Shown piece by piece: positions 1-8,369 of a stretch of DNA of 64,000 nt; the stretch's first letter is position 1; every line of letters begins with the position of its first letter. This DNA comes from CAZBNB01 sp964493245 (GTDB lineage: Bacteria > Pseudomonadota > Gammaproteobacteria > Legionellales > Legionellaceae), in assembly GCA_964493245.1 (NCBI GenBank), contig CAZBNB010000005.1, positions 57,918 to 121,917 of the forward strand, written 5' to 3'. Below the pieces are notes generated by a model. It was given only the letters and a program-made list of their open reading frames with translations. It was not told where the DNA came from and ran no database searches. A program made the position numbers and the translations under genes.

Positions 1-277
1 CTTGTAATGTTTCTTCGGGAAGCCATTGGTTATCACCATACACAACATTGGCTTTTTCACCCGCATAAATTTCCATCCAAGCAATCGATCGTTTGTCACC
101 GTAAGCTTTAGAAATCGCAGCATCAACAACGTGACGCATGGCTGGCGTCACATCCACACCAATACCGTCACCTTCGATAAAAGGAATAATCGGATTATCA
201 GGCACATGCCAGCTTCCATTTGTATTAACTGTGATTGCTTCCCCTTTTGTGGGGATATTTATTTTTTTAAAGGTCAT
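1..277 (-). CDS. icd: isocitrate dehydrogenase [NADP], N-terminal part
   Basis: This is the first 92 codons of a gene that runs off the left edge. The translation, read by eye from the minus strand, opens MTFKKINIPTKGEAITVN and continues with an IPFIEGDGIGVDVTPAM segment. That is the nucleotide-binding start of bacterial NADP-dependent isocitrate dehydrogenase, the TCA-cycle enzyme that makes 2-oxoglutarate. A GGAG ribosome binding site lies just upstream of the ATG. The start codon lies inside the 3' end of mreD, an 11-base overlap on the same strand, so icd may be co-transcribed or translationally coupled with mreBCD. The substrate-binding and metal-binding parts are outside the window. Confidence 0.93.
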   Translation of the reverse strand, partial: MTFKKINIPTKGEAITVNTNGSWHVPDNPIIPFIEGDGIGVDVTPAMRHVVDAAISKAYGDKRSIAWMEIYAGEKANVVYGDNQWLPEETLQ

Positions 278-764
278 AATAACTCCATTGTGATGACTTT
301 GCTTGACGCGTACGAACAGGGATTAACATACATAACCAGGGCCATATTAAAATACTGGTTATGGGTACACCGACGACTTGCCAAACGAAAACAGCGTGCC
401 CTAAAAATGCATCAATCACATAAAGCACACATTGATATAACAAACAAAACAGTGCAATCATACTCATTTGATGAATCATAGAGTAATACTTAAAACGATG
501 AACCCTGCCAGATGCAAACCACGTAGTAATTAAAATCGCAAAAGCATGCTCTCCCATAATAGAACCAGATAACACATCTAAATAAAGACCCAACAAAAAT
601 GCCAAAGACACCCTAAAGTACTTTGGGAAAAAGCTTTGTGTGTACAGAAGCAATAACACAACCCAAGCAGGGCGAATCAGCGAAAAAATGGCTGGTAAAG
701 GGATGATGGTGAGTACCAAAAAAATAATAAATGCCAAAAACAATCTGACAATGGCAGTGCTCAT
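267..764 (-). CDS. mreD: rod shape-determining protein MreD
   Basis: This is a 165-residue inner-membrane protein made almost entirely of hydrophobic segments, the usual size and make-up of MreD. MreD is part of the elongasome, which links cytoplasmic MreB filaments to periplasmic MreC and the wall synthases. Its ATG overlaps the mreC stop by 4 bases (ATGA), and its 3' end overlaps the icd start by 11 bases. It is third in the mreB-mreC-mreD order. The sequence itself is poorly conserved in this family, so the call rests on position and topology. Confidence 0.9.
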   Translation of the reverse strand: MSTAIVRLFLAFIIFLVLTIIPLPAIFSLIRPAWVVLLLLYTQSFFPKYFRVSLAFLLGLYLDVLSGSIMGEHAFAILITTWFASGRVHRFKYYSMIHQMSMIALFCLLYQCVLYVIDAFLGHAVFVWQVVGVPITSILIWPWLCMLIPVRTRQAKSSQWSYYDL

Positions 765-1675
765 ATCACCCCTTCCAGCAGTCTAAGACGCTCATTTAAT
801 TGACTGGTCAATTCGTTGTAACCAGAATCAGGCCAAATTAATAACACTAAACGACTGCGATTTAATAACGCCACGGGACTAACGGTGACTTTGATAAAGT
901 CATCTCCTGGCATACTGATAACTTCATCGACCCGCCCAACAGGATATCCTTCTGGATACAACCGGCCTAACCCAGATGTAACCAACAAATCGCCTTTGGC
1001 AATCGATGAGGTTTTGGGTAAATTCAGCAGTGACAAACGCCCTATATTATTTGTGCCGACTAAAATGGCGCGCTCCCCAGTTCTATCATTCCTGACCGGA
1101 ACCGCACACTTTGCATCTGAAATCAATAATACCGTGCTGGTCATTGGGCCCGCATCGATGACTTGCCCCATGACGCCTTTTGCATCCAACACCGGCTGAC
1201 CGACACCCACACCATTACGAGTGCCTTTGTCTATCATCAATAATTGACGCGCATTGCTCGCATCTACTGCCAAAATCTGCGCGGCCATGGTGCGGGAATG
1301 GGCTTTGGTTGATGCAGCTAATAATTGCTTTAACTCAGAGTTTTCTGTTTGTAATGCTAGAAATTTTTGTAAACGCGCTTCTAATATGGTTTGTTGGTAG
1401 CGTAATTGCATATTTTCAGCGATCAAGGCTTTTTTACTGCCTATAAAAGACCCCGTCCAACCAATCATGCGCGCAGGATAATCCACCGCAAATTGTAAAG
1501 GCGCGACAAAAACGGAGAAGCCACTTCGAATAGGGCTCAGTATCCGATTATGATAGTCAGTTATCATAAAAGCCAAAGCAATGCAAAGCGCGAGCACGTA
1601 TCGTAATGATAGGTACTCGCGCTTTGCAAATAACTTGCTTTGTTGTTTATTCTGTTGAGAGAAAATCACCGCCAC
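761..1675 (-). CDS. mreC: rod shape-determining protein MreC
   Basis: The protein has 304 residues. A short basic cytoplasmic N-terminus is followed by one membrane segment (about residues 27-45), a coiled coil around residues 80-120 and a periplasmic beta domain with the family pattern ILAVDASNARQLLMIDKG and GVGQPVLDAKGVMGQV. MreC is the periplasmic scaffold of the elongation machinery. The start taken is a GTG lying 29 bases inside the end of mreB. A second GTG two codons later is equally possible. The gene sits between mreB and mreD, with a 4-base overlap to mreD. Confidence 0.95.
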   Translation of the reverse strand: MAVIFSQQNKQQSKLFAKREYLSLRYVLALCIALAFMITDYHNRILSPIRSGFSVFVAPLQFAVDYPARMIGWTGSFIGSKKALIAENMQLRYQQTILEARLQKFLALQTENSELKQLLAASTKAHSRTMAAQILAVDASNARQLLMIDKGTRNGVGVGQPVLDAKGVMGQVIDAGPMTSTVLLISDAKCAVPVRNDRTGERAILVGTNNIGRLSLLNLPKTSSIAKGDLLVTSGLGRLYPEGYPVGRVDEVISMPGDDFIKVTVSPVALLNRSRLVLLIWPDSGYNELTSQLNERLRLLEGVI

Positions 1676-2684
1676 GTAAATCCATTGTTTCTAATGCTTT
1701 GCCACCGCCACGAGCTACACAAGTCAAAGGATCTTCTGCAACCAATACAGGCAGGCCTGTTTCTTCCATCAACAAGGTATCCATATTTTTCAATAACGCC
1801 CCACCGCCAGTCAGAACCATTCCTCGCTCAGCAATGTCCGCGGCTAACTCAGGTGGCGCTAACTCCAATGCAGCACGTACTGCGCCTACAATACCTGAAA
1901 GCGGCTCTTGTAAGGCTTCGAGAATTTCTGCACTGGTTAATTTGAAGCTGCGTGGAACCCCTTCAGCCAAGTTACGACCGCGCACTTCAATTTCAAATAA
2001 ATCACGGCTAGGGTAGGCAAAGCCGATTTCATGCTTAATACGCTCTGCAGTGGTTTCACCAATCAATGTGCCATAATTTCTGCGCACATAAGACACGATA
2101 GCATCATCAAACTTATCACCGCCAATACGTACAGACTGGTGATAGACGATACCGCTCAGAGAAATAATAGCGACTTCGGTCGTACCACCACCGATATCAA
2201 CCACCATAGAACCACTGGCTTCTTCAACTGGCATACCTGACCCTAAAGCAGCAGCCATAGGCTCTTCAATGAGAAACACTTCGCGCGCACCCGCACCCAT
2301 CGCTGATTCACGAATAGCGCGACGCTCAACTTGTGTTGATCCACAAGGAACACAAACTAAAACACGTGGACTTGGACGTAAGAAACGGTTTTCATGAACT
2401 TTATGAATAAAATGTTGTAACATTTTTTCGGTCACAAAGAAGTCAGCAATCACCCCGTCTTTCATAGGGCGAATCGCACTGATATTGCCAGGTGTTCGGC
2501 CCAACATGCGTTTAGCTTCTAAACCAACCGCAACCACTCGCTTTTGTCCAGCCTCCATGCGTTGAGCAACAACCGATGGCTCATTTAAAACAATGCCTTT
2601 ATCACGCACATAAATGAGTGTATTGGCAGTGCCTAAATCGATGGATAAATCGTTAGAAAATACCCCTCTTAGTTTTCTGAACAT
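1647..2684 (-). CDS. mreB: rod shape-determining protein MreB (actin-like)
   Basis: The protein has 345 residues and is a full-length bacterial actin homologue. It opens MFRKLRGVFSNDLSIDLGTANTLIYV, with the phosphate-1 nucleotide loop (SIDLGTANT). The second phosphate motif follows (VVDIGGGTTEVAIISL), and an adenosine motif near the C-terminus (MVLTGGGALLKNMD). It forms membrane-bound filaments that direct side-wall peptidoglycan synthesis. It is the first gene of mreBCD and is transcribed away from the ComEA-like gene. The 189 bases upstream should carry the operon promoter, but I see no clear consensus there. Confidence 0.98.
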   Translation of the reverse strand: MFRKLRGVFSNDLSIDLGTANTLIYVRDKGIVLNEPSVVAQRMEAGQKRVVAVGLEAKRMLGRTPGNISAIRPMKDGVIADFFVTEKMLQHFIHKVHENRFLRPSPRVLVCVPCGSTQVERRAIRESAMGAGAREVFLIEEPMAAALGSGMPVEEASGSMVVDIGGGTTEVAIISLSGIVYHQSVRIGGDKFDDAIVSYVRRNYGTLIGETTAERIKHEIGFAYPSRDLFEIEVRGRNLAEGVPRSFKLTSAEILEALQEPLSGIVGAVRAALELAPPELAADIAERGMVLTGGGALLKNMDTLLMEETGLPVLVAEDPLTCVARGGGKALETMDLRGGDFLSTE

Positions 2685-2873
2685 AGTTCGTCATTCCTCG
2701 TCTTATTTTAAGGGAAATTCTAACTGATATTTGCATAAAAAACGACAGTTTCATAGGAAAATTCTCTATATCCGTCTTCATTCAGAAAATCGACTTGTTT
2801 TCAAAAAATGGTTCGGTTAGGATATTTTCGCGAAGGAATCCTTACGCATGTCCAATCAAATAGGAGAACAATA

Positions 2874-3212
2874 ATGAAAACAACAGGATATGTTGCTGCT
2901 TTGATATGCGCTTTTTTAGCGACCACACCCCTTATAGCCAAACCACTCGACACGAAAACATCTACGCCACCGAAACAAATATCAACCCTACCTGCCAAAC
3001 AGAAGCAAATTAATCTCAATACAGCCACACCAGAACAATTAACACATGTTTTTCGAGGCATAGGACCCAAACGCGCCGAAACAATTGTCGCTTATCGGCA
3101 ACAACATGGTCGATTTAAATCCGTGACTGAATTAGCAGAAATAAAAGGAATAGGACAAGCTTTTGTAGCCAAAAATTTATCCGATTTACAACGCATCTTT
3201 GTATTAGAATAG
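2874..3212 (+). CDS. ComEA-like secreted helix-hairpin-helix protein
   Basis: The protein has 112 residues. The start was chosen at the ATG preceded by TAGGAGAACAATA, a better site than the longer in-frame opening at 2808. Residues 1-22 form a signal peptide ending around LIAKP. A Pro/Thr/Lys-rich linker follows, then a double helix-hairpin-helix domain (INLNTATPEQLTHVFRGIG, then a VTELAEIKGIGQAFV segment). ComEA-type proteins bind double-stranded DNA in the periplasm during uptake. Many gammaproteobacteria keep such a short form with an uncertain role. The pilus genes at 27.5-29.8 kb are damaged, so natural competence cannot be assumed. Confidence 0.85.
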   Translation: MKTTGYVAALICAFLATTPLIAKPLDTKTSTPPKQISTLPAKQKQINLNTATPEQLTHVFRGIGPKRAETIVAYRQQHGRFKSVTELAEIKGIGQAFVAKNLSDLQRIFVLE

Positions 3213-3217
3213 CGGCT

Positions 3218-3371
3218 GTTAACAACTTATCTTACGCAGCGATGTCTTTTTTGCACCTTATCGAGATAAATTGAACCGAGAAGCAGAGTTTACATAAGTA
3301 AATGAGCATTCGAGGCTCAATTTATCTCGACAATTTGCTAAAAAATACTATGCGACATAAGGTGAGTTAAC
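3218..3371. repeat. 154-bp long imperfect palindrome
   Basis: The whole interval between the ComEA-like gene and the kinase reads as one imperfect inverted repeat. It is bounded by GTTAAC at both ends. A perfect 14-base arm TCGAGATAAATTGA at 3261-3274 matches its complement at 3317-3330, and the centre is itself palindromic (GTTTACATAAGTAAAT). As RNA it would fold into one long hairpin on either strand. It may be a small non-autonomous element, and it may also act as a terminator between convergent genes. I see no second copy in the window. Confidence 0.7.
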
Positions 3372-3387
3372 AATTGATAGCACTAAA

Positions 3388-4527
3388 TCAAAGCGTAAAA
3401 CTCTGTTTAGATTGGTTTCTGCATCGAAATATAGGCTCCTGATTTGCTTTCGACCAAAAAGAATGCCGCTGCATGGAGTTAGGTTCTTGTTTGATAAGTT
3501 GTACGTTATTGTGTGTGTGGCAAACTCTATTTTCTAACCAACCGTATGCATTACCGGAGTAGTTTTTTAATCCCGTAGGTGATACAAGCTTTGTTTCAAG
3601 CTCCACTGTAGATTCTGCCTCAAGAGGAACTGTAAGCTTTATTTCAAGCCCCGCTGTAGATTCTACCTCAAGAGGAACTACAAGCTTTGTTTCAAGCTCC
3701 GCTGTAGATTCTGCCTCAAAAAGCACTGCAAGCTCTTTGGCCGATGCGCGTTTGGTTGAGTCTCGTTGTAAACATTGCTTGATAATTGAGGCCAAAAAAG
3801 ATGAAGCATGCGATGGAATAGGATTGGGCCCGTTAACAATACAAACCCATAACCTCTGAAATTCAAAATCTTCCAGTGTACTATACGGTATTTTTTGATC
3901 CAGCATTTCTACTACCGTTATCCCGAGCGCCCAGACATCATCAAATGGAGTAAAACAAAAAGGTTGGTCTATTGATTGTGGCTCTTTTAATTTGCTTAAA
4001 GATATGATCTGCTCTGCGATTTGCGGCGATAGATAACGCGGCGTACCATAGTTTTTATTATTTTTGGCGTTGTCAATCGAAAGGGATAAACCAAAATCTG
4101 CAATTTTAGCTTTGTTGTCACTGGTCAGAAGAATATTGCTTGGCTTTATGTCTCGGTGTACAAAACCTTTGCTGTGCAGACACTCTAGTCCAGAAACGAT
4201 ATCTTTAGTAATGGATTCGCAAAATACCTGCGATAAAGGTTTATCTGAATCGTAGATTAGCCTCTTTAATGAGCCATTTTCTAATGGCTCTAATACAATG
4301 TAATACAATCCTTTACGCGATCCTGATGCTTTATGACTCATAAGTGAAACAATATGAGGATGAGCCACTTGAGATAGCGTCTCAGCTTCTGCTTCTGCGC
4401 ATCTTTTATGAGATGGGGAACGATTCATATCAATTATTTTGACGGCAACACGGCAACCATACCAAGAACCTTCATAAACCTGACCAAAAGCACCCATACC
4501 TAGTATTTGAGGACTTATTTTTAACAT
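3388..4527 (-). CDS. eukaryotic-like Ser/Thr protein kinase with C-terminal repeats
   Basis: The protein has 379 residues. A complete protein kinase fold occupies about residues 5-265. It has a glycine loop (G10-x-G12-x-x-G15), the ATP-anchoring lysine K30, HRDIKPSN with catalytic D126 and N131, DFG at 144-146, a GTPRYLSP activation-loop end and a DVWALG motif. All key residues are present, so it should be active. There is no transmembrane segment or PASTA domain, unlike the PknB family. After the kinase come three tandem copies of a 16-residue repeat with the pattern EAESTAELETKLVVPL, then a basic tail. A soluble eukaryotic-like kinase of this kind in an intracellular-type genome could be a secreted effector; that is inference. 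Confidence 0.92.
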   Translation of the reverse strand: MLKISPQILGMGAFGQVYEGSWYGCRVAVKIIDMNRSPSHKRCAEAEAETLSQVAHPHIVSLMSHKASGSRKGLYYIVLEPLENGSLKRLIYDSDKPLSQVFCESITKDIVSGLECLHSKGFVHRDIKPSNILLTSDNKAKIADFGLSLSIDNAKNNKNYGTPRYLSPQIAEQIISLSKLKEPQSIDQPFCFTPFDDVWALGITVVEMLDQKIPYSTLEDFEFQRLWVCIVNGPNPIPSHASSFLASIIKQCLQRDSTKRASAKELAVLFEAESTAELETKLVVPLEVESTAGLEIKLTVPLEAESTVELETKLVSPTGLKNYSGNAYGWLENRVCHTHNNVQLIKQEPNSMQRHSFWSKANQEPIFRCRNQSKQSFTL

Positions 4528-4598
4528 AAATGACTACCACAAAAAAAGATGCTTTATTTTACAACAGATCCAAGCATTTTGACTAATAAAGCCTCGAT

Positions 4599-5669
4599 TC
4601 ACATAATCGCTTCATTCAATAGCTTTATAATGGTTTGTGTGGCCGAGGCTAAATTGAGTGCAGACATTTTTTGTATACGTACCGCCTCAGTTTCTTTTAA
4701 AGCGTGCAGTGCAGCTAATAATGAATTAGGCTCTAATGCCTCTTCTTGTATCACCACGCTGATACCTTGCTTTTCAAAATAAGCCGCATTGTGTAATTGA
4801 TCGCCCCGACTAGCCTGAAGTGACAACGGCACCAGAATATGTGGTTTTTTTAATGCTAACAATTCACACAGAGAATTCGCACCCGCGCGTGATAAAACCA
4901 CATCGCTTGCTGCCAATAAATCAGCCAAATCATCATGTGCGTACGCCTGTTGATAATAATCAGGTGTATTTGACAACGTGACATCTACTTTTTCTTTACC
5001 ACACAGATGGATAATTTGATAATGAGGCGTGAGCATCGGCAACGCACGGCGCACACACTGATTCAATGCGACTGAACCTTGGCCACCACCGATGACTAAT
5101 AAACATGGCTTTTTATCTGTAAAACCACATTGTTTTAATCCCTTTGATTTATTACCCGCAAACAGCGCCGCACGAATGGGCGTCCCTGTTACCACGACTT
5201 TGGCTGAAGATCGAAGACGCTGCTTGGTATTTTCAAACGTTAAACAAATGGTTTTTGCAAAAGGAAAACTTAAACGATTGGCAAGACCAGGTGTCATATC
5301 AGATTCATGGATTAACACAGGGATACGATTCAAAAATGCGCCTATGACGACGGGTAATGCCACAAACCCACCTTTAGAAAACACCACATCTGCTTTTAAT
5401 CGATGCAAATAATAAATCGACTGCACTATCCCGATTAAAATATTGAACGGATCAACAAAATGACGCCAACTAAAATAACGCCTTAATTTCCCCGAGCGAA
5501 TCGCATAATAAGGAATATGCACATTGGTTATTAATTCTTTTTCAACGCCGGCCTGAGAGCCAATATAGTCAATCTCCCACCCAGCTGCTTGTAGGCTGGA
5601 AATCAAAGCCAAATTGGGTGTCACATGTCCTGAAGTACCACCGCCTGTTAATACAATACGCTTACTCAT
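4599..5669 (-). CDS. murG: UDP-GlcNAc:lipid II precursor N-acetylglucosaminyltransferase MurG
   Basis: The protein has 356 residues, the normal length. The N-terminal GGGTSGHVTPN loop and the second glycine-rich loop (VIGGGQGSVALNQ) are the two MurG signatures. SRAGANSLCELLALKKPHIL is the UDP-GlcNAc donor site. It converts lipid I to lipid II at the inner face of the membrane. AGGAGTATGAT precedes the ATG. In most gammaproteobacteria murG lies in the dcw cluster between ftsW and murC. Here it lies about 51 kb from that cluster, downstream of nadC on the same strand. Confidence 0.97.
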   Translation of the reverse strand: MSKRIVLTGGGTSGHVTPNLALISSLQAAGWEIDYIGSQAGVEKELITNVHIPYYAIRSGKLRRYFSWRHFVDPFNILIGIVQSIYYLHRLKADVVFSKGGFVALPVVIGAFLNRIPVLIHESDMTPGLANRLSFPFAKTICLTFENTKQRLRSSAKVVVTGTPIRAALFAGNKSKGLKQCGFTDKKPCLLVIGGGQGSVALNQCVRRALPMLTPHYQIIHLCGKEKVDVTLSNTPDYYQQAYAHDDLADLLAASDVVLSRAGANSLCELLALKKPHILVPLSLQASRGDQLHNAAYFEKQGISVVIQEEALEPNSLLAALHALKETEAVRIQKMSALNLASATQTIIKLLNEAIM

Positions 5670-5704
5670 ATCATACTCCTTAAAATCCGCAGAGAATAAA
5701 AGGC

Positions 5705-6502
5705 TTATATCGTCTCGGTAATACGTAGACTCAAATCAATAGCTCGTATCGATTTAGTAAGGGAGCCAACTGAAATGAAATCCACACCCGTCTCAGCAAT
5801 CCCCTTTATCGTGTCTTGATTTATATTACCAGAAACTTCCAACGGACACGCATACGGTTTCGCTAATAATACCGCTTCTTGAATAGAAGCAAGATCAAAA
5901 TTATCCAACATGATGCGATCTGGTTTCGCATCCAGCGCCTCTTTCAGTTGATCTAAAGTCTCTACTTCGATTTCCACAAATAAATGTTGTTTCGATTTTC
6001 TAGCATGCTGAATCGCTGCACGTATCGAACCACTCGCCTTAATGTGATTTTCTTTAATCAAAAATGCATCATATAAACCCATACGGTGATTCATCCCACC
6101 CCCACAAACCACTGCGTATTTTTGCGCCTGTCTCAAACCTGGCAATGTTTTACGTGTATCCAAAAGACGGGTGTGATACCCCTCTAGTAACTGCACATAA
6201 TGGTAGGTTTGCGTTGCCGTTGCCGATAAGGTTTGTAAAAAATTCAATGCCGTCCGCTCAGCGGTCAAAATTTCCCGAACCGGCCCACGAACCCGGCATA
6301 AAGTAGTCGGTAGCGCTTGCCAAGAAGCCTCTTTCACTAACCATTCCACCTGAATACGCGCACTCATTTCTTTAAAAGTCGCATTCACCCACGGCTGCCC
6401 ACACACCAACATCGCCTCACGAGAGATGATTGTAGCCTCCACGTAAAGATTCGCCGGTAACAACATCGCCGTCACGTCACCGTCACCAATGTCTTCATCC
6501 AA
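5705..6502 (-). CDS. nadC: nicotinate-nucleotide pyrophosphorylase (quinolinate phosphoribosyltransferase)
   Basis: The enzyme makes nicotinate mononucleotide from quinolinate and PRPP and follows NadA in NAD synthesis. Family features are DIGDGDVTA at the start, ERTALNFLQTLSATAT, DTRKTLPGLRQAQKYAV, GGGMNHRMGLYDAFLIKENH and the C-terminal barrel EVSGNI/GVDFISVGSLT. The frame opens at a TTG (6502), but clear homology continues upstream (IIHDVQNAL just before DEDIG) to about 6545. In that extension I find no ATG, GTG or TTG before the in-frame stop. The true start may therefore be a rare ATT, or the 5' end may have been damaged beside the repeat array at 6574. Confidence 0.93.
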   Translation of the reverse strand: MDEDIGDGDVTAMLLPANLYVEATIISREAMLVCGQPWVNATFKEMSARIQVEWLVKEASWQALPTTLCRVRGPVREILTAERTALNFLQTLSATATQTYHYVQLLEGYHTRLLDTRKTLPGLRQAQKYAVVCGGGMNHRMGLYDAFLIKENHIKASGSIRAAIQHARKSKQHLFVEIEVETLDQLKEALDAKPDRIMLDNFDLASIQEAVLLAKPYACPLEVSGNINQDTIKGIAETGVDFISVGSLTKSIRAIDLSLRITETI

Positions 6503-6573
6503 AGCATTTTGGACATCATGAATTATATTAATGACAATACTCCCAGGAAAAACACGTTTTTTGAATCAACAAA

Positions 6574-7019
6574 GTGAGTTGTTTTTATTTTGCCAATCGC
6601 CATTTTTTGCCGAAGGGTGGCAGTGCTGGTTCTATTTTACGCGCGGAATGTAATGAGCNNNNNNNNNNNNNNNNNNNNNNNNNNNNNNNNNNNNNNNNNN
6701 NNNNNNNNNNNNNNNNNNNNNNNNNNNNNNNNNNNNNNNNNNNNNNNNNNNNNNNNNNAATGCTGCTTTTTGCCTCTTTTAAATCAGAACCTCATAGCAA
6801 AATTTAAACAGTTCTCTTTGTTTATTCAAAAGCAGACTGTTTTAATTTTGCTACCGCTCGCTTTTTGCCGAAGGGTGGCAGTGCTGGTTCTATTTTACGC
6901 GCGGAATGTAATGAGCACGAAAAATTGAATCAGTACTGACAGGCCCCTGAGACACCAATGCTGCTTTTTGCCTCTTTTAAATCAGAACCTCATAGCAAAA
7001 TTTAAACAGTTTTCTTTAT
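6574..7019. repeat. 198-bp tandem repeat, at least two units, interrupted by the assembly gap
   Basis: A segment beginning TTTTTGCCGAAGGGTGGCAG at 6604 recurs at 6862. The segment after the gap (AATGCTGCTTTTTGCCTC at 6759) recurs at 6957. The offsets are 258 and 198 bases. They agree if the 100 Ns stand for only about 40 real bases, giving a 198-base unit. The copies differ by a few bases and the last unit runs into the 3' end of the antiporter gene. I recognise no gene or known RNA in the unit. The assembler probably broke here because of the repeat, so the true copy number may be higher. Confidence 0.8.
6659..6758. other. assembly gap (100 N)
   Basis: This is a run of exactly 100 N, the conventional placeholder for a scaffold gap of unknown size. 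By comparison with the second repeat unit, the missing sequence should resemble 6917-6956. Confidence 0.99.
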
Positions 7020-8369
7020 CTATTCAAAAACATTTAGTATTTTTTTAATCCAAATCGGTGTTAACAAAGTAGTCACAATCACCATCAGCACAATCGCTGA
7101 AAACAACGTATCTGTCATCACTCCCAAGCTTTTACCCACCGAAGCAAAAATCAACCCTACTTCGCCTCTCGGCATCATGCCGACACCGATTAACCAACGA
7201 TTATCGCGCTTGCCAGCACCCCAACCACTCACAAGTTTACCCACAATAGCCACCACAATTAAAGCCGCAGCAGGCAGTAAAACTTGAGAATCTAAAAACG
7301 TTTCCAAATGAACTTGTATGCCAATCAAAACAAAAAATAAAGGCGCAAAAATCGCCTCCAATGGCGACATCAACTGCTTAATACTTTGCGCACTTTTCGT
7401 TTCTTGGCGGCGTGAAACAAAAAAACCATCATGTATTACCACTCCCGCCGCAAAAGCACCGATAATACTCGACATTTGTACCAGTGTGGCTAACCAAGAC
7501 AATCCCATTAAAAAAACAAAACTGACTAATACTTTCGCTTCCCAATCAGCTAAAAAACTCACCGCTTTGATCATATGGCGTAGTAACCATGGTCCCACAC
7601 TCAATACAATCGGAAAAAACAAACAAGCACCCAAAATAGTTTGTATTAAAATAGGCCATTGTAAAGATTGATGGGCGACCAAATTGCTCACCACAGCGAG
7701 TAAAATCAACCCCAATACATCATCAATCATCGCCGCACCCAAAATCGTTTTGGCCTCACGCGTATCCAATCGATTTAAGTCACGAAACACCCGCGCCGTA
7801 ATGCCCACGCTGGTCGCACATAAGGTTGCCGATACAAACCATAATTCACGACTCGTACTGGTTGGAAACAACCAAGGCAATACCAAAAGACCCAAAGCAA
7901 CAGGCGCAACCACACCGAGGCAAGCCACGAAGAAGGACGCTTTTCCTGTTTTTTTAAGCTCAGTCAGCGAGCTATCTAAACCCACCATAAACAATAAAAA
8001 AATCACGCCATAACGAGAAAAAATGTCCACAACATACGACACCTGCAACCAATCAGCTGCGCGATCTTGCTTCAGTACCGCCAACAGTTGCTGCGCATAA
8101 TGAGGATCATGCGTCGCGGTTTGCACCGCATGCGGTAAGGTCATACCAGACAACAGATGTTGCACGACAGAGAACACAGCCGATGAGTCACGCAGTACGA
8201 TCAACATAGGGACACCCAGGGCATACAGCACATTGCCCAAGATAACCCCCACTAAGAGCTCCCCCAATACAGCCGGTTGGTGTAACCACTGCGCGACGTA
8301 ACGGCCAATAACCCCTACAAATAAAAAGGTTGTTCCCCAAAAAATAACTGCACTGGCCGGATCAGACAT
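7020..8369 (-). CDS. cation/proton antiporter, CPA2 (Kef/NapA-type) family
   Basis: The protein has 449 residues and about 12-13 membrane segments. It includes LHQPAVLGELLVGVILGN, FMVGLDSSLTELKK, an AAMIDDVLGLILLAVV segment with the paired acidic residues of ion transport, and a late MMPRGEVGLIFASVGKSLG segment. These are typical of sodium/proton and potassium/proton antiporters of the CPA2 group. There is no C-terminal TrkA-N domain. The ATG at 8369 is preferred over 8402 because it gives MSDPASAVIFWG and only an 8-base overlap with the ppsA stop. The ion specificity cannot be read from the sequence. The last codons touch the tandem repeat. Confidence 0.9.
   Translation of the reverse strand: MSDPASAVIFWGTTFLFVGVIGRYVAQWLHQPAVLGELLVGVILGNVLYALGVPMLIVLRDSSAVFSVVQHLLSGMTLPHAVQTATHDPHYAQQLLAVLKQDRAADWLQVSYVVDIFSRYGVIFLLFMVGLDSSLTELKKTGKASFFVACLGVVAPVALGLLVLPWLFPTSTSRELWFVSATLCATSVGITARVFRDLNRLDTREAKTILGAAMIDDVLGLILLAVVSNLVAHQSLQWPILIQTILGACLFFPIVLSVGPWLLRHMIKAVSFLADWEAKVLVSFVFLMGLSWLATLVQMSSIIGAFAAGVVIHDGFFVSRRQETKSAQSIKQLMSPLEAIFAPLFFVLIGIQVHLETFLDSQVLLPAAALIVVAIVGKLVSGWGAGKRDNRWLIGVGMMPRGEVGLIFASVGKSLGVMTDTLFSAIVLMVIVTTLLTPIWIKKILNVFE

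Noticed and set aside
1180..2240. Plus-strand frames of 69-136 codons opposite mreB and mreC
   Set aside because: They are antisense shadows of well-conserved genes.
6574..6928. Frames of 77 and 112 codons across the N gap
   Set aside because: They run through unknown bases and a repeat unit, with no ribosome site or domain.
6859..7017. Possible 6S RNA or other known RNA in the 198-bp unit
   Set aside because: It contains CCCCTGAG as in 6S RNA, but I could not find the matching 3' half or the closing stem.
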